Shown piece after piece: positions 47,233 through 58,216 of a stretch of 64,000 bases of DNA. The stretch spans positions 1,984,001 to 2,048,000 of the forward strand of contig NZ_LR134287.1 in the NCBI RefSeq assembly GCF_900636515.1. Direction: 5' to 3'. Below the pieces are notes generated by a model. The model did no database searches, was not told the origin of the DNA, and saw nothing but the letters and a program-made list of their open reading frames with translations. Within the stretch, counting starts at the first letter, position 1, and every line of letters starts with the position of its first letter. This stretch comes from Neisseria animalis (GTDB lineage: Bacteria > Pseudomonadota > Gammaproteobacteria > Burkholderiales > Neisseriaceae). Position numbers and translations under genes: made by a program.

Positions 47233-49440
47233 TCACAATACTTCCAATTTCGCAAACTTGGTATCCAACTCCTTCACGCCCTCCTTGCCGAAGTTAATCG
47301 TCAGCCGTGCCGATTCGCCTTTGTCTACCGCATCGATGATAACGCCGGTGCCGAATTTGGGGTGGCGCACGTTTTGGCCGATTTTGAAGCCGCCGTAGGT
47401 TTTTGCTGCTTGGTAGGTTTCGGCGGCGCGGATGTCGCTGCGAGGTTTGGGCGTGTCGAAAGCGGCGAACGCCGTTTTTTTCGGCGATAGGTAGTGCAGT
47501 ACTTCGGGCGGGATTTCTTCGACGAAGCGGGATACGATGCCGAATTGGGTTTGGCCGTGCAACATGCGCTGTTGCGCCATGGTGATGTAGAGGCGTTTGC
47601 GGGCGCGGGTGATGGCGACGTACATCAGGCGGCGTTCTTCTTCGAGGCCGCCGCGCTCGGCGAGGCTCATTTCGCTGGGGAAGCGGCCTTCTTCCATGCC
47701 GGTGAGGAAAACGGCATTAAATTCCAAGCCTTTGGAGGCGTGGACGGTCATGAGCTGCACGGCATCTTCGCCTTGTCCGGCTTGGTTTTCGCCGGATTCC
47801 AGCGCGGCGTTGCTGAGGAAGGCCAGCAGCGGGAAGGCGGGGTCGGCGGCGGTGTTTTCGGGCAGGATTTCAAAGTTGCTCTCTTCGGGTTTGAACTCGA
47901 TGGCGGCGTTGACCAGCTCGTCGAGGTTGTCGAGGCGGTCTTGGTGGTCGCCTTTTTGGGTTTGGTAGTATTCGGTCAGGCCGCTGTCTTTGAGGATACC
48001 TGCAAGGATTTCAGGCAGACTGAGTTGGCCGACTTGGTTGCGGAAACTTTCAATCAGGCGCACAAAGGCGGCGGTTTTGGCGGCTTTCGCACCTGCATTG
48101 CAGGCGGCCTGCCAGAGTGAGATGCCTTGTTCGGCGGAGGCCGTCTGAAGATTTTCGATGGTGCGTGCGCCGATGCCGCGCGGGGGCATATTGATGACGC
48201 GCAAGAGGGCGTTGTCGTCGTCGGGGTTGACGGCGAGGCGCAGATACGCCAGCGCGTGCTTGATTTCCTGCCGTTCGTAAAAGCGCAGGCCGCCGTAGAT
48301 TTTATACGGCACGCCGGCGCGGAACAGGGCTTGTTCGATGACGCGCGATTGGGCGTTGCTGCGGTAGAGTACGGCCATTTCGGAAAGCGGCCAGCCTTCG
48401 CGGTGCAGCGATTGGGCTTCTTCGGTGGTGAATTGGGCTTCTTCGAAATCGGTGGGAGCGGAGAGGTAGCGGATTTTTTCGCCGGCTTCGGCATCGGTGC
48501 GCAGGTTTTTGCCCAAGCGTTCGTCGTTGTTTTCAATCACGGCGTTGGCGGCGGCGAGGATGTTGCCGACGGAGCGGTAGTTTTGTTCGAGCTTGATTGG
48601 TGCGCCGATTTGAAATTCGTGCATCAGTGCGGTCATGTTGCCGACATTCGCGCCGCGGAAGCGGTAGATGCTTTGGTCGTCGTCGCCCACGGCAAACACC
48701 GCCGCCGAACTGCCCGCCATCAGTTTCAGCCAAGCGTATTGCAATTTGTTTGTATCTTGAAATTCGTCTACCAGAATATGGTTGAAGCGGTTTTGGTAGT
48801 GTTGGCGCAGGATGTCGTTGCGTTGCAGTATTTCGTAGCTGCGCAGCATCAGCTCGGCGAAATCGGCCACGCCTTCGCGCTGGCAGATTTTGTCGTATTC
48901 GGCGTAGCACTCGATCATGCGGCGGGTGTGCGGGTCTGGGGCATCCAGATGCTCCGCGCGCAGGCCGCTTTCTTTTTGCGCGTTGATAAAGCCTTGCAAT
49001 GTGCGCGGGGCGATGATTTCTTCGGCGATATTCAGCGATTTGAGCAGGCGTTTGATGAGCGAAAGCTGGTCGCCGGAATCGAGAATTTGAAACGATGCGG
49101 GCAGATTTGCCTCGCGGTAGTGCAGGCGCAGAAAGCGGTGGCAGAGGCCGTGGAAAGTACCCAGCCACATGGCGCGCACGTTTACCGGAATCATTGCGCC
49201 CAGCCGGGTCTGCATTTCTTTGGCGGCTTTGTTGGTAAACGTCACCGCCATGATGCTGTGTACACTGGCTTGGTGCGTTTGCAGCAGCCATGCGATGCGG
49301 GTGGTCAGTACGCGGGTTTTGCCGCTGCCCGCGCCCGCCAGCACCAGCGCGGACTGCGGCGGCCAAGTGACGGCGGCGAGTTGTTCGGGGTTCAAACCCT
49401 GTAAAAGCGGGACGGAAGGTTCGGGAGCGTTGGGAAACAT
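47233..49440 (-). CDS. uvrD: DNA helicase II UvrD
   Basis: An SF1A 3'-5' helicase for excision and mismatch repair. The 735-residue protein has the Q-motif LNPEQLAAV, Walker A LAGAGSGKTR and TFTNKAAKEM (Ia). It continues with DEFQDTN (II), VGDDDQSIYRFRGA (III), LEQNYRS (IV), MTVHASKGLEF (V) and VAITRARKRLYI (VI). The C-terminal Tudor-like segment (VRHPKFGTGVIIDA) is typical of UvrD/PcrA. It is 105 bp upstream of drg. Confidence 0.97.
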   Translation of the reverse strand: MFPNAPEPSVPLLQGLNPEQLAAVTWPPQSALVLAGAGSGKTRVLTTRIAWLLQTHQASVHSIMAVTFTNKAAKEMQTRLGAMIPVNVRAMWLGTFHGLCHRFLRLHYREANLPASFQILDSGDQLSLIKRLLKSLNIAEEIIAPRTLQGFINAQKESGLRAEHLDAPDPHTRRMIECYAEYDKICQREGVADFAELMLRSYEILQRNDILRQHYQNRFNHILVDEFQDTNKLQYAWLKLMAGSSAAVFAVGDDDQSIYRFRGANVGNMTALMHEFQIGAPIKLEQNYRSVGNILAAANAVIENNDERLGKNLRTDAEAGEKIRYLSAPTDFEEAQFTTEEAQSLHREGWPLSEMAVLYRSNAQSRVIEQALFRAGVPYKIYGGLRFYERQEIKHALAYLRLAVNPDDDNALLRVINMPPRGIGARTIENLQTASAEQGISLWQAACNAGAKAAKTAAFVRLIESFRNQVGQLSLPEILAGILKDSGLTEYYQTQKGDHQDRLDNLDELVNAAIEFKPEESNFEILPENTAADPAFPLLAFLSNAALESGENQAGQGEDAVQLMTVHASKGLEFNAVFLTGMEEGRFPSEMSLAERGGLEEERRLMYVAITRARKRLYITMAQQRMLHGQTQFGIVSRFVEEIPPEVLHYLSPKKTAFAAFDTPKPRSDIRAAETYQAAKTYGGFKIGQNVRHPKFGTGVIIDAVDKGESARLTINFGKEGVKELDTKFAKLEVL

Positions 49441-49561
49441 GGTGAGGCCGTCTGTAAATTTCTGAATGCGTTATTGTAAAGGAAAACAGTGTGCCATGCT
49501 GTTTGAAAACCGTTCGGATTCGGGCGGTTTCCGAAAAAAGGGAAGCGGCAAATCAGCAGCG

Positions 49562-50470
49562 TTACTCTGTTTTCTTCCGTTTCCGTGCCTTGGGGTGGGC
49601 ATCGTCGTATACTCTTGCCAAGTGGTCGAAATCCAATTTGGTATAAATTTGTGTGGTTGAAAGATTGCTGTGTCCCAACAGCTCCTGAACCGCCCGAATA
49701 TCGCGCGAGGCTTGGAGCAAGTGGCTGGCATAACTGTGGCGGAGCATATGCGGAGAAATATGCTGGCCGTTGCCTTGGGCAGCCGCCCATGTCTGCAAGC
49801 GTTTTTGGATTTGCCGCTGCCCGAGCCGTCCGCCTTTTTGGTTGGTAAACAATGCCGTTTCCCCTTCAACCGCCGCACGGTGCGGCAGATAGGCGCGAAT
49901 GGCTTCGATACTTTTGCCGACCAGCGGTACTTGCCGCTGTTTGTTGCCTTTTCCCGTTACCGTTACCCAACCTTCTTCCAGCAAAACATCATTCAAATTC
50001 AACGCAACCACTTCACTCAAGCGCAATCCGCTGCCGTAAAACAACTCAAAAACGGCATAATCGCGCAACGCCAGCGGCTCGTTTTCGCTGCCTTGGTCGA
50101 GCATATGATTCAACTGTTCCTGCTGCAATGCTTTCGGCAGCCGCTCTCCGGCTTTCGGCGCTTTCAGATTCACTGTCGGGTCGGCACTCATCGCCCCCTG
50201 CCTGACCAACCAAGCGCAATATTGCCGCCAAACCGATAATTTTCGCGCCAAACTGCGTTCATGCAGCCCTTGTTGCGACAATTTTTTCAATGCCGCCACA
50301 AAATCACCGCGCCCCAAATCCGCACTATCTCCATTGGATTTTATCTCAAGCATACGGTTCAACTGCGCCAAATCGCGCCCGTATGCCGCAACGGTATGTG
50401 CCGATTTGCCCTGTTGCTGCAAAACCAGCAGATACGCCTGCTGGCGTTCGGTAAACTCCGGTAACTTCAT
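49562..50470 (-). CDS. xerC: Tyrosine recombinase XerC
   Basis: XerC with XerD resolves chromosome dimers at dif. The 302-residue protein has a SAM-like N-terminal domain (1-90) and the catalytic domain. Active-site residues are Arg in GSGLRLSEV, Lys in [32 protein letters not shown] and the nucleophile Tyr in [10 protein letters not shown]. The C-terminal [10 protein letters not shown] favours XerC over XerD. It starts 3 bp after the thioesterase stop. Confidence 0.93.
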   Translation of the reverse strand: MKLPEFTERQQAYLLVLQQQGKSAHTVAAYGRDLAQLNRMLEIKSNGDSADLGRGDFVAALKKLSQQGLHERSLARKLSVWRQYCAWLVRQGAMSADPTVNLKAPKAGERLPKALQQEQLNHMLDQGSENEPLALRDYAVFELFYGSGLRLSEVVALNLNDVLLEEGWVTVTGKGNKQRQVPLVGKSIEAIRAYLPHRAAVEGETALFTNQKGGRLGQRQIQKRLQTWAAAQGNGQHISPHMLRHSYASHLLQASRDIRAVQELLGHSNLSTTQIYTKLDFDHLARVYDDAHPKARKRKKTE

Positions 50471-50473
50471 TTT

Positions 50474-50944
50474 TCAGACGGCCTCCAACACATTTTTTAA
50501 TTTTTCGGGCAGACGGCAGACTTTTTGCGCGGCATAATCGAAACACACCATGCCGGTTTGCACTCGGGCAATGCTCATGCCGTCTGCAAAACGGGTAATG
50601 TGGTACAGCAATGTAAAACCGCCCCTGCCGATTTCCGCCGCACCCATTTCCACACGCAAGCGGTCGCCATAATGCCCCTGCGCCAGATATTGCACCGCCG
50701 CATCCGCCATAATCAGCCCCGCGCCGCCCGCATCCAACTCGCTCCACCCCGCCGCCGCCAGCCAGCGCAAACGGGTTTCGTGACAAAGGCGCAGCACGGC
50801 ATCATTACTCAAATGGTTGCCGTAATTCAAATCGCCGACCTGCACGGCAATATCGGCGGAGAACAATACTTTTTCAGGCAAAGAAACGGTAATACGCGGC
50901 ACAGCCACTCCCCATGTTTCCAAACAGTTGATATAGTTTTCCAT
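50474..50944 (-). CDS. 4HBT-family thioesterase
   Basis: A 156-residue hotdog-fold acyl-CoA thioesterase of the YbgC/4-hydroxybenzoyl-CoA type, with the VGDLNYGNHLSNDAVLRLCHETRLRWL pattern in the active-site helix region. A shorter form starting at an internal GTG (around VAVPRITVSL) is possible. Coupled to xerC. Substrate unknown. Confidence 0.85.
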   Translation of the reverse strand: MENYINCLETWGVAVPRITVSLPEKVLFSADIAVQVGDLNYGNHLSNDAVLRLCHETRLRWLAAAGWSELDAGGAGLIMADAAVQYLAQGHYGDRLRVEMGAAEIGRGGFTLLYHITRFADGMSIARVQTGMVCFDYAAQKVCRLPEKLKNVLEAV

Positions 50945-51174
50945 TATAGCCTACCCGTTCATTTCGCGCCGTCCGCATTACCTCGCCGGCTGCCAAATCT
51001 GCCCTTTTTCATTTTCCACACCGCTTTTCCGTCATTTTGCAGACGGCCTAAAATTCATTTCAAAAGAACATTATTAACATATAAAATGAATGTAGGGTGA
51101 TGTAGTTTTTTCGCCCGAAAACCATTATAATTTGCGGCAGCATTGATTCAATATCCACCCTCAAGGAGATTTTT

Positions 51175-52239
51175 ATGGCTCTCGTATCCATGCGCCAATT
51201 ACTCGACCATGCCGCAGAAAACAGCTACGGCCTGCCCGCGTTTAATGTCAACAACCTCGAACAGATGCGTGCGATTATGGAAGCGGCCGACCAAGTCAAC
51301 GCGCCGGTCATCGTACAGGCCAGCGCAGGTGCGCGCAAATATGCCGGTGCGCCGTTTTTACGCCATCTGATTTTGGCGGCAGTCGAAGAATTTCCGCACA
51401 TTCCCGTCGTGATGCACCAAGACCACGGCGCATCGCCCGACGTGTGCCAACGCTCGATCCAACTCGGCTTTTCGTCCGTGATGATGGACGGCTCGCTGAT
51501 GGCCGACGGCAAAACGCCTTCCAGCTACGAATATAATGTCGACGTTACCCGCACCGTGGTGAATTTCTCACACGCATGCGGCGTTTCCGTCGAAGGCGAA
51601 ATCGGCGTTTTGGGCAACTTGGAAACCGGTGAGGCAGGCGAGGAAGACGGCGTGGGCGCGGTCGGCAAACTGAGCCACGACCAAATGCTGACCAGCGTGG
51701 AAGATGCCGTACGCTTCGTGAAAGACACCGGCGTGGACGCACTGGCGATTGCGGTGGGCACCTCCCACGGCGCATACAAATTCACCCGTCCGCCCACAGG
51801 CGACGTATTGCGTATCGACCGCATCAAGGAAATCCACGAGGCACTGCCGAACACACACATCGTGATGCACGGCTCCAGCTCCGTACCGCAAGAATGGCTG
51901 AAAGTGATTAACGAATACGGCGGCAACATCGGCGAAACCTACGGCGTACCGGTAGAAGAAATCGTCGAAGGCATCAAATACGGCGTACGCAAAGTCAACA
52001 TCGACACCGATTTGCGTCTGGCCTCTACCGGTGCAATCCGCAAATTCATGGCGGAAAACCCGGCCGAATTCGACCCGCGCAAATATTTGGCGAAAAGCGT
52101 CGAAGCCATGAAACAAATCTGTCTCGACCGCTATCTGGCATTCGGCTGCGAAGGCCAAGCCTCGAAAATCAAACCGGTATCACTGGAAAAAATGGCGGAC
52201 AAATACGCCAAAGGCGAATTGGATCAAATCGTAAAATAA
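51175..52239 (+). CDS. fba: Class II fructose-bisphosphate aldolase
   Basis: A zinc-dependent aldolase interconverting fructose-1,6-bisphosphate with DHAP and glyceraldehyde-3-phosphate. The 354-residue protein starts [27 protein letters not shown]. It has the metal ligands in [36 protein letters not shown] and VMHGSSSVP, and the NIDTDLRLA phosphate loop; the length matches the CbbA-like subgroup. AAGGAGA precedes the ATG. Confidence 0.97.
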   Translation: MALVSMRQLLDHAAENSYGLPAFNVNNLEQMRAIMEAADQVNAPVIVQASAGARKYAGAPFLRHLILAAVEEFPHIPVVMHQDHGASPDVCQRSIQLGFSSVMMDGSLMADGKTPSSYEYNVDVTRTVVNFSHACGVSVEGEIGVLGNLETGEAGEEDGVGAVGKLSHDQMLTSVEDAVRFVKDTGVDALAIAVGTSHGAYKFTRPPTGDVLRIDRIKEIHEALPNTHIVMHGSSSVPQEWLKVINEYGGNIGETYGVPVEEIVEGIKYGVRKVNIDTDLRLASTGAIRKFMAENPAEFDPRKYLAKSVEAMKQICLDRYLAFGCEGQASKIKPVSLEKMADKYAKGELDQIVK

Positions 52240-52327
52240 TCTGACCGAATACCGAAATCAAACAGGCCGTCTGTAAATTCTTTGATAATCAGGGAATTTT
52301 GCAGACGGCTTGTTTCTTGGCAAATGA

Positions 52328-52434
52328 TATAGTCGAATAAAATGAGAATGAGACAAGGCAGCGAAGCCGCAGACAGTACACATAGTACGACAAGGCAAAG
52401 CAACGCCGTATCATTCTTATTTTAAATGACTATA
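52328..52434 (+). mobile_element. 107-bp MITE, copy 6
   Basis: A complete copy downstream of fba, with AAAATGAGAATGAG in place of AAAATAAGAATGAG in the left end. Confidence 0.95.
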
Positions 52435-52796
52435 AAACAAGACCAAGCGGCAATGCTGTAAACCATACAGATGGTGCAACAACACGCAACAATATCGTAT
52501 CAATCCAACGAACAACCATATGTGCAGCCGTTATGATTTGCCGCCCTATTTGGAAACGGTAAGCGGTATTTTGCAGACGGCCTGAGTCGGTTGGAATCGT
52601 TTTTTGTATTCAGGCGGATGGGCTGCCTGCTATGGATATTTTTACCGCAAACAGGTGTAAAAGGCCGTCTGCATTTTCGACATGGTTGTTTCAGCCCTAT
52701 CGCTTCGTCAGATGTTCATGGCGGCAAACCGCAGGCAGCGCGGGGAATACAGCTATGCTTTATTGCCCTTGCGAAACGGCTGTAAAAGCAATAGGT
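52435..52796. other. Gene-free stretch between two mobile repeats
   Basis: Two DUS (about 52572 and 52662). A short frame opening at 52519 (MCSRYDLPPYLETVSG) stops inside the first DUS. No convincing gene. Confidence 0.45.
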
Positions 52797-52969
52797 TGAG
52801 CCCTTTGCAAAATTCATTGCAAGAGCTTATAGCGGCGGCTTATACCCCCGCCCGTTTGCTTGGGCTTTTTTAAAGGGGTAACTTTTGCAAGGTATTCAAT
52901 TTTCGGGGGTGTAAAACCCGCCCCTACCATCGGTTTTGGTTTGTTTCCTGTTTTTTTGCAAAGGTCTCA
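52797..52969. mobile_element. Non-autonomous element with IS1106-like ends
   Basis: The ends are TGAGCCCTTTGCAAAA (52797-52812) and the inverted TTTTGCAAAGGTCTCA (52954-52969), 15 of 16 matching. GAGACCTTTGCAAAA is, from recall, the terminus of IS5-group neisserial elements such as IS1106. The 173-bp interior has no transposase and no open frame of note, so it is a deletion derivative or MITE. Confidence 0.65.
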
Positions 52970-52982
52970 GGGTGTGATTTTC

Positions 52983-53089
52983 TATAGTCGAATAAAATAA
53001 GAATGAGACAAGGAAGCGAAGCCGCAGACAGTACACATAGTACGGCAAGGCAAAGCAACGCTGTATCATTCTTATTTTAAATGACTATA
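52983..53089 (+). mobile_element. 107-bp MITE, copy 7
   Basis: A complete copy only 13 bp after the IS1106-like element and 104 bp before the porin terminator. Confidence 0.95.
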
Positions 53090-53192
53090 AGGATTGATTG
53101 TTTGAGGGACTCTTGGTGCTGTCTATACGTTGCGGCTTTGGGATTGTGGTCTGAGGTTGTATTTTTTCGAGTTGTGTTTTTCAATCAAACGT

Positions 53193-53223
53193 AAAAAAGC
53201 CTGCTTTGCAGCAGGCTTTTTTT
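53193..53223. terminator. Bidirectional terminator of the porin gene
   Basis: AAAAAAGCCTGCTTTGCAGCAGGCTTTTTTT, a GC-rich stem with T runs readable from both strands, 18 bp past the porin stop. Confidence 0.92.
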
Positions 53224-53241
53224 CAGACTATCCGTAACGGA

Positions 53242-54387
53242 TTAGAATTTGTGGCGCAGGCCAACCAAACCGGCAACGGTTTGTACTTTGTGAGGACCGT
53301 CTTCAGCAGAACGCAACCAGCCGGCAGATACCAAAGCAGTAGTGCGTTTAGAGAAGTCGTAGTCAGCACCCAAGATTACTTGGTCGTATTGAGTGCCTTT
53401 TACGTTTTCGCCGTCAACTTTGGCTTTGAAACCGTGTGCGTAAGAGATACGCGGAGTTACGTTGCCGTAACGGTAAGCGGCAGTAGCAGCCACTTCAACG
53501 GTTTGTACGCCTTTGCCGTCTTTAGCAGTGCCGTCTTTTGCTGTTTTGTTTGAACCGAATACTGCGTGGCTTACGCTGTCAGCGTTTTTAGGAGTTACCG
53601 CACCGTTAGCCAAAGTTTCTGCGTATTCGCCGTAAGTTTGCCAGTTTTTGGTGTATTGACCGGAAACAGCTACCAACAGGTTGTTGGCATCGTAACCTGC
53701 AGTCAGGCGGTGTACTTGACCGTCTTTCAGGTTGTCGTTGGTGTTTTTACGGTAACCACCGGCGTATTGGCCGAAGAAACCTGAGTTTTCGTAGTTCAAA
53801 CCGGCGAAGTATGCTTCACGGCTCGGAGTTTTGTGGGTGTGTTTGTCATCAGGGTTTTGGTTGTCACGCGGTGCGTATTGTACGCTGGCGCTGAAGCCTT
53901 CAAATACAGGTGAGTCGTAGCGTACAGATACTTCACGGTCAGATACGCGTTTGAAAGTACCCAAGTGCAGGGCGTTGTTGTTGCCTTCCCACGAATCAAT
54001 CGCATCGTCGCTGTCTTTTACAACAGTGTCCAGCTTACCGGCGCGGATTTTACCGAAGTTGCCTTCCAAGCCGATGAATGATTCACGAGTACCCCAGCCT
54101 TCGTCAGTACCGGCGATAGAAGCGCTTTGCTCCAATTGCCAAATGGCGTTCAGGTTGTTACCCAAGTGCTCGTGACCTTTGAAGCCGATGCGTGAACCGA
54201 AGTCGGCGATTTCAGTAGCAGTAGAAGATTTGCGGTTTGCGCGTTCCTTCACGTCTACAACAGTGTAAGTACCTACTTTAGTTTGAGATACTTCAACGCC
54301 TGCTTTTACTTGACCGTACAGGGTTACGTCAGCCATTGCTGCTACCGGCAGAGCGGCCAGAGTCAGGGCAATCAGTGATTTTTTCAT
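53242..54387 (-). CDS. Neisserial trimeric porin (PorA/PorB family)
   Basis: A 381-residue outer-membrane beta-barrel porin. A signal peptide [19 protein letters not shown] is cleaved before [13 protein letters not shown], the hallmark opening. It also has the [23 protein letters not shown] and [18 protein letters not shown] strands and the terminal GLVGLRHKF ending in Phe for BAM recognition. The charged, variable segments ([22 protein letters not shown]) look like surface loops. ATG 54387 follows AAGGA. It is longer than typical PorB, closer to PorA in size, but class cannot be fixed. Confidence 0.95.
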   Translation of the reverse strand: MKKSLIALTLAALPVAAMADVTLYGQVKAGVEVSQTKVGTYTVVDVKERANRKSSTATEIADFGSRIGFKGHEHLGNNLNAIWQLEQSASIAGTDEGWGTRESFIGLEGNFGKIRAGKLDTVVKDSDDAIDSWEGNNNALHLGTFKRVSDREVSVRYDSPVFEGFSASVQYAPRDNQNPDDKHTHKTPSREAYFAGLNYENSGFFGQYAGGYRKNTNDNLKDGQVHRLTAGYDANNLLVAVSGQYTKNWQTYGEYAETLANGAVTPKNADSVSHAVFGSNKTAKDGTAKDGKGVQTVEVAATAAYRYGNVTPRISYAHGFKAKVDGENVKGTQYDQVILGADYDFSKRTTALVSAGWLRSAEDGPHKVQTVAGLVGLRHKF

Positions 54388-54481
54388 TGCTGTAATCCTT
54401 TTCTTAAACTTGTGGAACAAGCCTCAACGTGTGCTTCGGCTTTGTTGTATTCACCGCTCTTTGTCTGCGGTTCATGCCGTC

Positions 54482-54510
54482 AATATAGTGGCTTTATTTT
54501 CAAAAAACAA
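54482..54510 (-). promoter_or_regulatory. Probable porin promoter
   Basis: On the minus strand TTGTTT (54505-54510), a 17-base spacer and TATATT (54482-54487), about 95 bp upstream of the porin ATG. No homopolymer tract of the porA type lies in the spacer. The rest of 54388-54786 holds no gene. Confidence 0.45.
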
Positions 54511-54745
54511 ATTTTCAAGGCTTTTTCTGTTCGGCGGTAAGAAAAACAGTTGTTTTTTTCCGACACTTTTACCGCAAAACCCTACTCTGCTCCGTATTCA
54601 TCATTTCATACGAAATAATCAGTGTTGTTGCGGTTTAGCCAAAGGAAAGGCTTGTCCAAGCTGCCGAAGCGGTAAGTGTGCCGCCCTGTAGTGTTTTACT
54701 GCCTGCGGCTTTGTTACTTGGTTTCACTTCGTGTGTTTCAACGAT

Positions 54746-54783
54746 AAAAGCCGTCTGCAAAATCGGATTTGCAGACGGCTTTC
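54746..54783 (-). terminator. DUS-pair terminator after mtgA
   Basis: AAAAGCCGTCTGCAAA and TTTGCAGACGGCTTT form a 15-bp stem. It overlaps the mtgA stop. Confidence 0.75.
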
Positions 54784-54786
54784 CGG

Positions 54787-55479
54787 CTATCCGCCGTCGG
54801 GCAGCTCCGCCGAGCCCATGCGCCGCAAGATGATGTTGGTTTTTCCCCTCAGGCGTTGGCTTTTGGGATTGTCGGCATAAAACAACGGCGCGGGAACGCG
54901 GGCGGCCAGCGCGGCGGCCTGCTGTTTGCTCAATTTCTCTGCGGATTTTTTGTAGAATTTCTGTGCGGCGGCTTCTGCTCCGAATACGCCGTAATCCCAC
55001 TCGATGACGTTCAAATACAGCTCGAAAATACGGTCTTTGTCGGTAACCGCCTCCATCATTGCGGTAATGGCGGCTTCTTCTGCTTTGCGGATATAGCTGC
55101 GGCTGTCGTTCAAAAACAGGTTTTTGGCAAGCTGCTGGCTGATGGTTGAGCCGCCTGCTTTGACTTTGCCGCTTTTTTCGTTGCGCTTGATGGCGTTTTG
55201 TATGCCGTTCCAATCAAAACCGGAATGCTCGGCAAATTTGGCATCTTCGGAAGCAATCAGGGCTTTTTTGAGATTGGTTGAGATACTGCGGTAGTCCGTC
55301 CAGCGGTAGTCCAGCGTTATATCCCGCCCTTCTTCGGCAAACTGGCTCATTCGCATACTCATGAATGCCGTCTGGTGCGGAGCAACGGCGCGATAAGTAA
55401 TGATGTTGCCGTACACATAGGCATTAAACAGGATAAAAGCAGCGATGGGGAGGGCAAGCAGCCATTTGAAAATACGCAT
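54787..55479 (-). CDS. mtgA: Monofunctional peptidoglycan glycosyltransferase MtgA
   Basis: A GT51 enzyme polymerising lipid II into glycan strands. The 230-residue protein has one N-terminal membrane anchor (residues about 5-25), the catalytic Glu in IASEDAKFAEHSGFDW, GGSTISQQLAKNLFL, RKAEEAAITAMMEAVTDKDRIFELYLNVIEWDYGVFG and no transpeptidase domain. The length matches MtgA. Confidence 0.95.
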   Translation of the reverse strand: MRIFKWLLALPIAAFILFNAYVYGNIITYRAVAPHQTAFMSMRMSQFAEEGRDITLDYRWTDYRSISTNLKKALIASEDAKFAEHSGFDWNGIQNAIKRNEKSGKVKAGGSTISQQLAKNLFLNDSRSYIRKAEEAAITAMMEAVTDKDRIFELYLNVIEWDYGVFGAEAAAQKFYKKSAEKLSKQQAAALAARVPAPLFYADNPKSQRLRGKTNIILRRMGSAELPDGG

Positions 55480-55553
55480 GGCGGTCTTTCTGTATCTATA
55501 TAATAGAATGGAATAAAACAGACGGCATACCGTAGCTTGTGGTGAAAAACGGC

Positions 55554-56366
55554 TTACAGGCTTTTCATGTATTCAAACACCGGCTTGATGTCCGGCTCAA
55601 ACCCGCGCCACAGCGAATAGGAAAACGCCGCCTGCCCGACCAGCATACCTAAGCCGTCTGCAGTTTTCGCCGCACCTGAAGATCGGGCAAACTGTAAAAA
55701 CGGTTCAGCATCTTTACCGTACACCATATCATAAGCCAAGCTGCATTGCGCGAACACTTCCGGCGCAACGGCCGGTATCTCGCCGCTCAAACCACCCGAT
55801 GTTCCATTAATCACAATATCGAAATGCGCGGCAGGCAGCTCCGCCAGCGGCAAAGATTCGATTCCGAACCGCTCCGCCGCTTCCCGCGCTTTCTCATCAG
55901 TGCGGTTGGCGATGACAATGGAAGCGGGATTTTTCTCCAACAATACGGGAATCACACCGCGCACCGCACCACCCGCACCAATCAGCAGCACATTCTTACC
56001 GGCAACTTCCACACCCTGCGCGTGGATAATATCGTTGACCAAACCCACTCCGTCGCTGTTGTCGCCGCGGAATCTGCCGCCGCCCAAAGGAATAATGGTG
56101 TTGACCGCACCCGCCGCCAAAGCCCTGTCCGAATGCTCGTCCACAAAACGATACGCATCCAGTTTGAACGGAACGGTTACATTCGCTCCCAGCCCTCCGG
56201 CGGCAAAAAATGCCCGCGCCGCTTCATCAAAGCCGCCGATTTCGGCAAAAATACGCTCATATTCGATTTCAACATTTTCCTGTTCCGCAAATTTTTGATG
56301 AATCTGCGGCGATTTGCTGTGGGCGACAGGATTACCGAATACGGCATAACGCGGTTTCTGTTTCAT
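55554..56366 (-). CDS. aroE: Shikimate dehydrogenase AroE
   Basis: Reduces 3-dehydroshikimate to shikimate with NADPH. The 270-residue protein starts [24 protein letters not shown] (substrate serines). It has NVTVPFK with the catalytic Lys, [10 protein letters not shown], the NADP loop [20 protein letters not shown] and [12 protein letters not shown] 56366 is used; a longer upstream start at 56468 would read through the glnA promoter. Confidence 0.96.
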   Translation of the reverse strand: MKQKPRYAVFGNPVAHSKSPQIHQKFAEQENVEIEYERIFAEIGGFDEAARAFFAAGGLGANVTVPFKLDAYRFVDEHSDRALAAGAVNTIIPLGGGRFRGDNSDGVGLVNDIIHAQGVEVAGKNVLLIGAGGAVRGVIPVLLEKNPASIVIANRTDEKAREAAERFGIESLPLAELPAAHFDIVINGTSGGLSGEIPAVAPEVFAQCSLAYDMVYGKDAEPFLQFARSSGAAKTADGLGMLVGQAAFSYSLWRGFEPDIKPVFEYMKSL

Positions 56367-56461
56367 GATTCCAAAATTCCGTGTTGGGCGAAAGATTCCA
56401 TTATAACGGATTTTGATGATTTGTCCTTTGCTTTCAACCCAATAGCCAAAATGTAAAATTG

Positions 56462-56490
56462 TTGACAATCAAGTCTGCGGAAACTATATT
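56462..56490 (+). promoter_or_regulatory. Sigma-70 promoter of glnA
   Basis: Consensus TTGACA (56462-56467), exactly 17 bases, TATATT (56485-56490). It lies 95 bp upstream of glnA ATG. Confidence 0.85.
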
Positions 56491-56584
56491 TTCCGACTGA
56501 CTTCCCGCGCATTTTCAGACGGCACCGCCGCGCAAAGCGTGATAGAATAACACTTTCCAGATTCCCTTTATCAGGAGCGACACC

Positions 56585-58003
56585 ATGTCCATCAAAGACG
56601 TTGTAAAACTGATTGAAGAAAGCGAAGCCCGCTTTGTTGACTTGCGTTTTACCGACACAAAAGGCAAGCAGCACCACTTCACCATCCCCGCCCGCATCGT
56701 ACTCGACGACCCCGAAGATTGGTTTGAAAACGGCCAAGCATTCGACGGCTCTTCAATGGGCGGCTGGAAAGGTGTACAGGCTTCCGACATGCAGTTGCGC
56801 CCCGATGCCTCTACCGCATTCATCGACCCGTTTTTCGACGACCCTACCGTTGTCATCACCTGCGATGTCATCGACCCTGCTGACGGCCAAGGCTACGACC
56901 GCGACCCGCGCTCCATTGCCAAACGTGCCGAAGCCTATTTGAAATCGTCAGGCATCGGCGACACCGCCTTCTTCGGCCCCGAGCCTGAATTTTTCGTGTT
57001 CGACGGCGTAGAATTTGAAACCGCCATGCACAAAACCCGCTACGAAATCACTTCCGAAAGCGGCGCGTGGTCAAGCGGCAAACACCTCGACGGTCAAAAC
57101 ACCGGCCACCGTCCGATGGTAAAAGGCGGCTATTCGCCCGTTGCACCGGTTGATTCGGGGCAAGATTTGCGCTCCGCCATGGTGAACATCTTGGAAGAAA
57201 TCGGTATCGAAGTGGAAGTCCACCACGGCGAAGTCGGTACAGGCAGCCAAATGGAAATCGGTACCAAATTCGGTACGCTGGTCAAACGTGCCGACCAAAC
57301 CCAAGACATGAAATACGTTATCCAAAACGTCGCCCACAACTTCGGCAAAACCGCCACTTTCATGCCGAAACCCATCATGGGCGATAACGGCAGCGGTATG
57401 CACGTCCATCAATCCATTTGGAAAGACGGTCAGAACCTCTTCGCCGGCGACGGCTATGCCGGCCTGAGCGATACCGCCCTTTACTACATCGGCGGCATCA
57501 TCAAACACGCCAAAGCCCTGAACGCGATTACCAACCCTTCCACCAACTCTTACAAACGCCTCGTGCCGCACTTTGAAGCACCGGTAAAACTGGCTTACTC
57601 TGCCAAAAACCGTTCCGCCTCTATCCGCATTCCGTCGGTCAACAGCGTTAAAGCCCGACGCATCGAAGCGCGTTTCCCCGATCCTACCGCCAATCCGTAT
57701 CTGGCCTTTGCCGCCCTGCTGATGGCCGGCTTGGACGGTATCCAAAACAAAATCCACCCGGGCGATCCGGCAACCAAAAACCTGTACGACCTGCCGCCGG
57801 AAGAAGACGCACTCGTACCGACCGTATGCGCCTCTTTGGAAGAAGCACTGGCAGCCCTGAAAGCCGACCACGAATTTCTGCTGCGCGGCGGCGTGTTCAG
57901 CAAAGACTGGATCGACAGCTACATCGCCTTCAAAGAAGAAGACGTGCGCCGAATCCGCATGGCTCCGCATCCGCTGGAATTTGAAATGTATTACAGCCTG
58001 TAA
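56585..58003 (+). CDS. glnA: Glutamine synthetase type I
   Basis: Makes glutamine from glutamate, ammonia and ATP as a dodecamer. The 472-residue protein has [12 protein letters not shown], the EPEFFVFD and [16 protein letters not shown] metal-ligand regions, the [10 protein letters not shown] loop, and the adenylylation site Tyr401 in [10 protein letters not shown], indicating GlnE control. CAGGAG precedes the ATG. A DUS-pair terminator follows. Confidence 0.98.
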   Translation: MSIKDVVKLIEESEARFVDLRFTDTKGKQHHFTIPARIVLDDPEDWFENGQAFDGSSMGGWKGVQASDMQLRPDASTAFIDPFFDDPTVVITCDVIDPADGQGYDRDPRSIAKRAEAYLKSSGIGDTAFFGPEPEFFVFDGVEFETAMHKTRYEITSESGAWSSGKHLDGQNTGHRPMVKGGYSPVAPVDSGQDLRSAMVNILEEIGIEVEVHHGEVGTGSQMEIGTKFGTLVKRADQTQDMKYVIQNVAHNFGKTATFMPKPIMGDNGSGMHVHQSIWKDGQNLFAGDGYAGLSDTALYYIGGIIKHAKALNAITNPSTNSYKRLVPHFEAPVKLAYSAKNRSASIRIPSVNSVKARRIEARFPDPTANPYLAFAALLMAGLDGIQNKIHPGDPATKNLYDLPPEEDALVPTVCASLEEALAALKADHEFLLRGGVFSKDWIDSYIAFKEEDVRRIRMAPHPLEFEMYYSL

Positions 58004-58024
58004 ACCGACAGGTTTCATGCCGGT

Positions 58025-58072
58025 AAGCCGTCTGCAAAACCGCATCTGCCGGTTTTGCAGACGGCTTTTTCT
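58025..58072. terminator. DUS-pair terminator after glnA
   Basis: AAGCCGTCTGCAAAACCG and CGGTTTTGCAGACGGCTT form an 18-bp stem with a seven-base loop, then TTTTT. Confidence 0.88.
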
Positions 58073-58216
58073 TTGCCCGCCGCATTTTGCAGACGGCATA
58101 ACACCCAACTAAAAAGAATTAAATGCCAATTTAAATAAAAAACTAAAATTTAAAATCTAAAAAATAAAATAAATAAAGTTTTTTGAAATAAAATTGCCAA
58201 ACATCAGATAAAACAC

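Noticed and set aside
48127..49404. 425-codon plus-strand open frame opposite uvrD
   Set aside because: An antisense shadow arising from codon bias; helicase motifs are on the minus strand.
52519..52581. Short frame starting MCSRYDLPPY, briefly suggestive of an SRAP-type N-terminus
   Set aside because: The catalytic pattern is not MCGR, it stops after 21 codons inside a DUS, and no continuation is found in other frames.
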